Shown here one piece after another: positions 62,191 to 64,000 of a stretch of 64,000 bases of DNA (position 1 is its first letter; every line of letters starts with the position of its first letter). The notes beneath the pieces were generated by a model, which saw nothing but the letters and a program-made list of their open reading frames with translations, ran no database searches and had not been told where the DNA came from. The translations under genes were made by a program, and so were the position numbers. This DNA is from Planctomycetota bacterium (lineage in GTDB: Bacteria; Planctomycetota; JAJSAM01), in NCBI GenBank assembly GCA_024274785.1, contig JAJSAM010000063.1:1-64000 (forward strand). The letters are read 5' to 3'.

Positions 62191-62200
62191 AGACTGCTCG
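62021..62200 (-). pseudogene. AAA_14-type ATPase, N-terminal fragment
   Basis: The minus strand reads VFRSLLAWNFSPRRKPLLL, then RGARKTGRTWILREFDFAR, the P-loop region of an AAA_14/DUF4143 ATPase in which the usual GKT is GRT. It then loses resemblance and stops at 62021. Only the first 50 or so residues remain. It abuts repeat copy C. Confidence 0.55.
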
Positions 62201-62235
62201 TCTCGCGAGAGCGGTCCATGCCCGCGAGAGGGCGG

Positions 62236-64000
62236 CTACCGGACGATTCGGATCACCTGATCGGTCTCGTTCCCCACCGCATCGCGGGCGGTGATCAGGA
62301 TGAAGTGTTCGCCCGGGCCCCACGCCCCGGTGTCGAGCTTGACGCGAAACGTGCCCGGGCGCTGTTTCACCGGCGTGAGCCGCTTCGACTTCCCATCGGC
62401 CCGCCGGGCGGTGACTGTCGGGCGTGGTCCCTCGTCGGTGGCCCGGGCCTCGATGGTGATCATGCCGTTCGCGGACGGGGTTTCCGGGGCGGCGAGGATC
62501 TCGAGCGTCGGCGCCCTGGTGTCGGTCAGGAACGTCCACTCGTGGATCTCCTCGCGGCCGGAAGCGTGCTTCGCCCGAAGCGAGATCCGGTGTTCGACGT
62601 CGGTGGGCAGCGCCGGGTCGAGCGGCAGAGTCGCGCCGTCCTGCGTCACCTCGCTCCGGTGGGTGACGTCCACACCGTCGAGGAGGATCTGCACGCTGGC
62701 CTGATCGATTGCGGCAAACCGCCGGAAATTCGCGGTCACGGCGGCCGGCCTCGCCTGGCCTCGTCCGGCCGGCGCCACGTCCACCACACCACGGATTTCG
62801 CCGAGCGGGTAGACCTCGACATCGAGCAGCGCCTGATCGCCCTCGACCTGCCAGCCGCGACAATGCAGCCAATAGGTCCCCGCCCGAGGCGCCTTCAGAT
62901 AGATCCGCTCGTTCGCGGTCGGCGAGGTCCCCGAGGCGATCTGCTCCCCCTTTCCGTCGAGACGGCCGTTACCGTTCCGGTCGAAGTAGAGGTACATGTC
63001 CATGTCGAAGCCGGTGGTGAGGCTCTTCGTCCGGATGAGCAGGAAACGCTCGCCCGCGTGGAGCACGAACGGACCGAGCACCCAGGAGGCTCCGGCGAGC
63101 GGATCATCCGGGTCATCCTGGCGGATCACCTGGTTCTTGAACGTCCGGGCCGGGGCGATGGTGATCGGACGCGCCGTGCTGACGCCGTCCTTCCCACCCC
63201 GTCCCCTGGCGATCGCCGTCAGCGTGTAGGGCCCGGGGGGCAGCGGACCACCCTCGCCGGTCTTCAGCTCGAAGCTGAAACGACCGGACTTCCGATCGAA
63301 GACAGCGGGGCGCTCGAGGTCGCTCTCCCAGGCGGTGCAGCGGATGACAACGTCCTCGACCTCCCGCGCGGGGCTGACGGCGCCGGCGATCTCGACGGAT
63401 TCGCCGCTCCTCACCGAAACGCCGTCGCCCTTCCGACGCCAGGTCACCTTCGGGGCTTTCGCTTCGGGAACGGCGCCCGGCTTCGGAGCGACGACCACGG
63501 AGGCGGAGAGGAAAAGCGCGTTGAGGTTCGAGATCACGACGACGTGGTCGCGATCGAGCCCCTTCGCGAAACCGATCCTCGATCCCGCGGAGAGCGGCCG
63601 ACGGATCAACGGAGCACAGAGATCGCCGCGCGAAAAGCGAGCGTACTCCTCGGGAGTGAACACCAGGAGTTCGAGCAGGTCGCCGGCGCCGACCGGGACC
63701 TCGTGCGTCCGGGTCCCGCGATAGCCCGCGTTTTCGGTGAGCCAGGAACCGATCCGGTAGCGCCCGGAGGTGATGAAGTTCGGCGGCGTGAGAAACGCCC
63801 GATCGATCTTCGCGGTCAGGAGGTCGGCGCCGTCCGCACCCGCCGGCAGCGAGGTGAACCGCTCCTCGGTGGCGAAGACGGGCTTGCTCTTCGGAGTGGT
63901 CAGCAGGATCTCGTAGGTCTCGTTCTCCACCACCGGGAAGTTGGTGAGCCCCGCGGACCCGAGCGGCGTCAGGGCTTCGATGGTGTACCCGCCGTTCGGC
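62236..64000 (-). CDS. Large exported beta-domain protein, 5' end outside window
   Basis: The frame is open to the window edge and ends at 62236, giving at least 587 residues. It has no enzymatic motif. Repeated beta-rich segments are seen: a PPC-like domain (FVLHAGERFLLIRTKSL ... TYWLHCRGWQVEGDQ), a calcium-loop-like DRNGNGRLDGKG, and an Ig/Big-like C-terminus (TDTRAPTLEILAAP, GEHFILITARDAVGNETD). These suggest a secreted or surface protein. The last domain resembles the fold-closing repeats of large extracellular proteins. Confidence 0.7.
   Translation of the reverse strand, partial: PNGGYTIEALTPLGSAGLTNFPVVENETYEILLTTPKSKPVFATEERFTSLPAGADGADLLTAKIDRAFLTPPNFITSGRYRIGSWLTENAGYRGTRTHEVPVGAGDLLELLVFTPEEYARFSRGDLCAPLIRRPLSAGSRIGFAKGLDRDHVVVISNLNALFLSASVVVAPKPGAVPEAKAPKVTWRRKGDGVSVRSGESVEIAGAVSPAREVEDVVIRCTAWESDLERPAVFDRKSGRFSFELKTGEGGPLPPGPYTLTAIARGRGGKDGVSTARPITIAPARTFKNQVIRQDDPDDPLAGASWVLGPFVLHAGERFLLIRTKSLTTGFDMDMYLYFDRNGNGRLDGKGEQIASGTSPTANERIYLKAPRAGTYWLHCRGWQVEGDQALLDVEVYPLGEIRGVVDVAPAGRGQARPAAVTANFRRFAAIDQASVQILLDGVDVTHRSEVTQDGATLPLDPALPTDVEHRISLRAKHASGREEIHEWTFLTDTRAPTLEILAAPETPSANGMITIEARATDEGPRPTVTARRADGKSKRLTPVKQRPGTFRVKLDTGAWGPGEHFILITARDAVGNETDQVIRIVR

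Noticed and set aside
1-64000. CRISPR array or rRNA genes
   Set aside because: No regularly spaced direct repeats of 25-40 bp and no conserved rRNA segments were seen on either strand.

Overview
The window is GC-rich bacterial chromosome, most likely from an uncultured Gram-negative lineage. A TonB-dependent receptor, an MltA-type lytic transglycosylase lipoprotein and a LolD/FtsX-type exporter point to an outer membrane. Many PQQ-like and NHL beta-propellers, multiheme cytochrome, CHAT/caspase-like debris, an ISAzo13 remnant and an unusual phosphoglycerate kinase fit a Planctomycetota/Acidobacteriota-like or related deep phylum. No 16S rRNA is present, so the taxon is an inference.

Region 1 (1-11.8 kb) is a horizontally acquired defence island with visibly lower G+C than the rest. 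It runs from an ISAzo13 transposase fragment, through a minus-strand operon (dcm, vsr, a 67-aa ORF, GHKL ATPase, Z1 helicase-like protein, DUF4420 PD-(D/E)xK protein, AIPR protein) that matches the Mza-type defence gene set plus a cytosine methylation/repair pair, to a frameshifted tyrosine integrase beside a decayed 3' tRNA-Arg(CCU) copy, the probable attachment-site scar. Region 2 (12-19.8 kb) holds a DEDDh exonuclease, two unrelated HNH endonucleases, a tandem thioredoxin-fold protein and secreted proteins of unknown role.

Region 3 (19.8-33.5 kb) is the most interesting metabolic locus. Eight translationally coupled minus-strand genes encode a fused NuoE-NuoF NADH module, a NuoG/GltD-like FAD/Fe-S protein that appears to lack its NADPH domain, a NapH/NosR-like membrane Fe-S protein, a Tat-exported four-cluster ferredoxin, a small Cys-rich protein and three membrane-anchored beta-propellers. 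A divergent unit adds two more PQQ-like propellers and a family 4 glycosyltransferase. I infer a NADH-driven electron conduit to periplasmic propeller proteins.

Region 4 (33.5-47.9 kb) has a VapBC pair with a frameshifted antitoxin, a divergent Pgk, an ABC exporter pair, a PQQ-like protein with a TonB receptor, MltA, an isochorismatase-family hydrolase, an AAA_14/DUF4143 ATPase and a MazEF-like module. Region 5 (47.9-55 kb) has an AI-2E-type permease, a Rieske/cytochrome b/decaheme cytochrome c operon and a decayed CHAT/caspase-like gene. Region 6 (55-64 kb) has glnS, a DUF6263-like protein and a ferrous-iron locus (feoAB divergent from a DtxR/MntR regulator, ferritin-like protein, second FeoA-domain protein and FeoB-associated Cys-rich protein), ending in a secreted protein cut by the window edge.

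A dispersed repeat (up to 99 bp, three copies near 12.0, 47.8 and 61.9 kb) links the accessory junctions and has no obvious identity.
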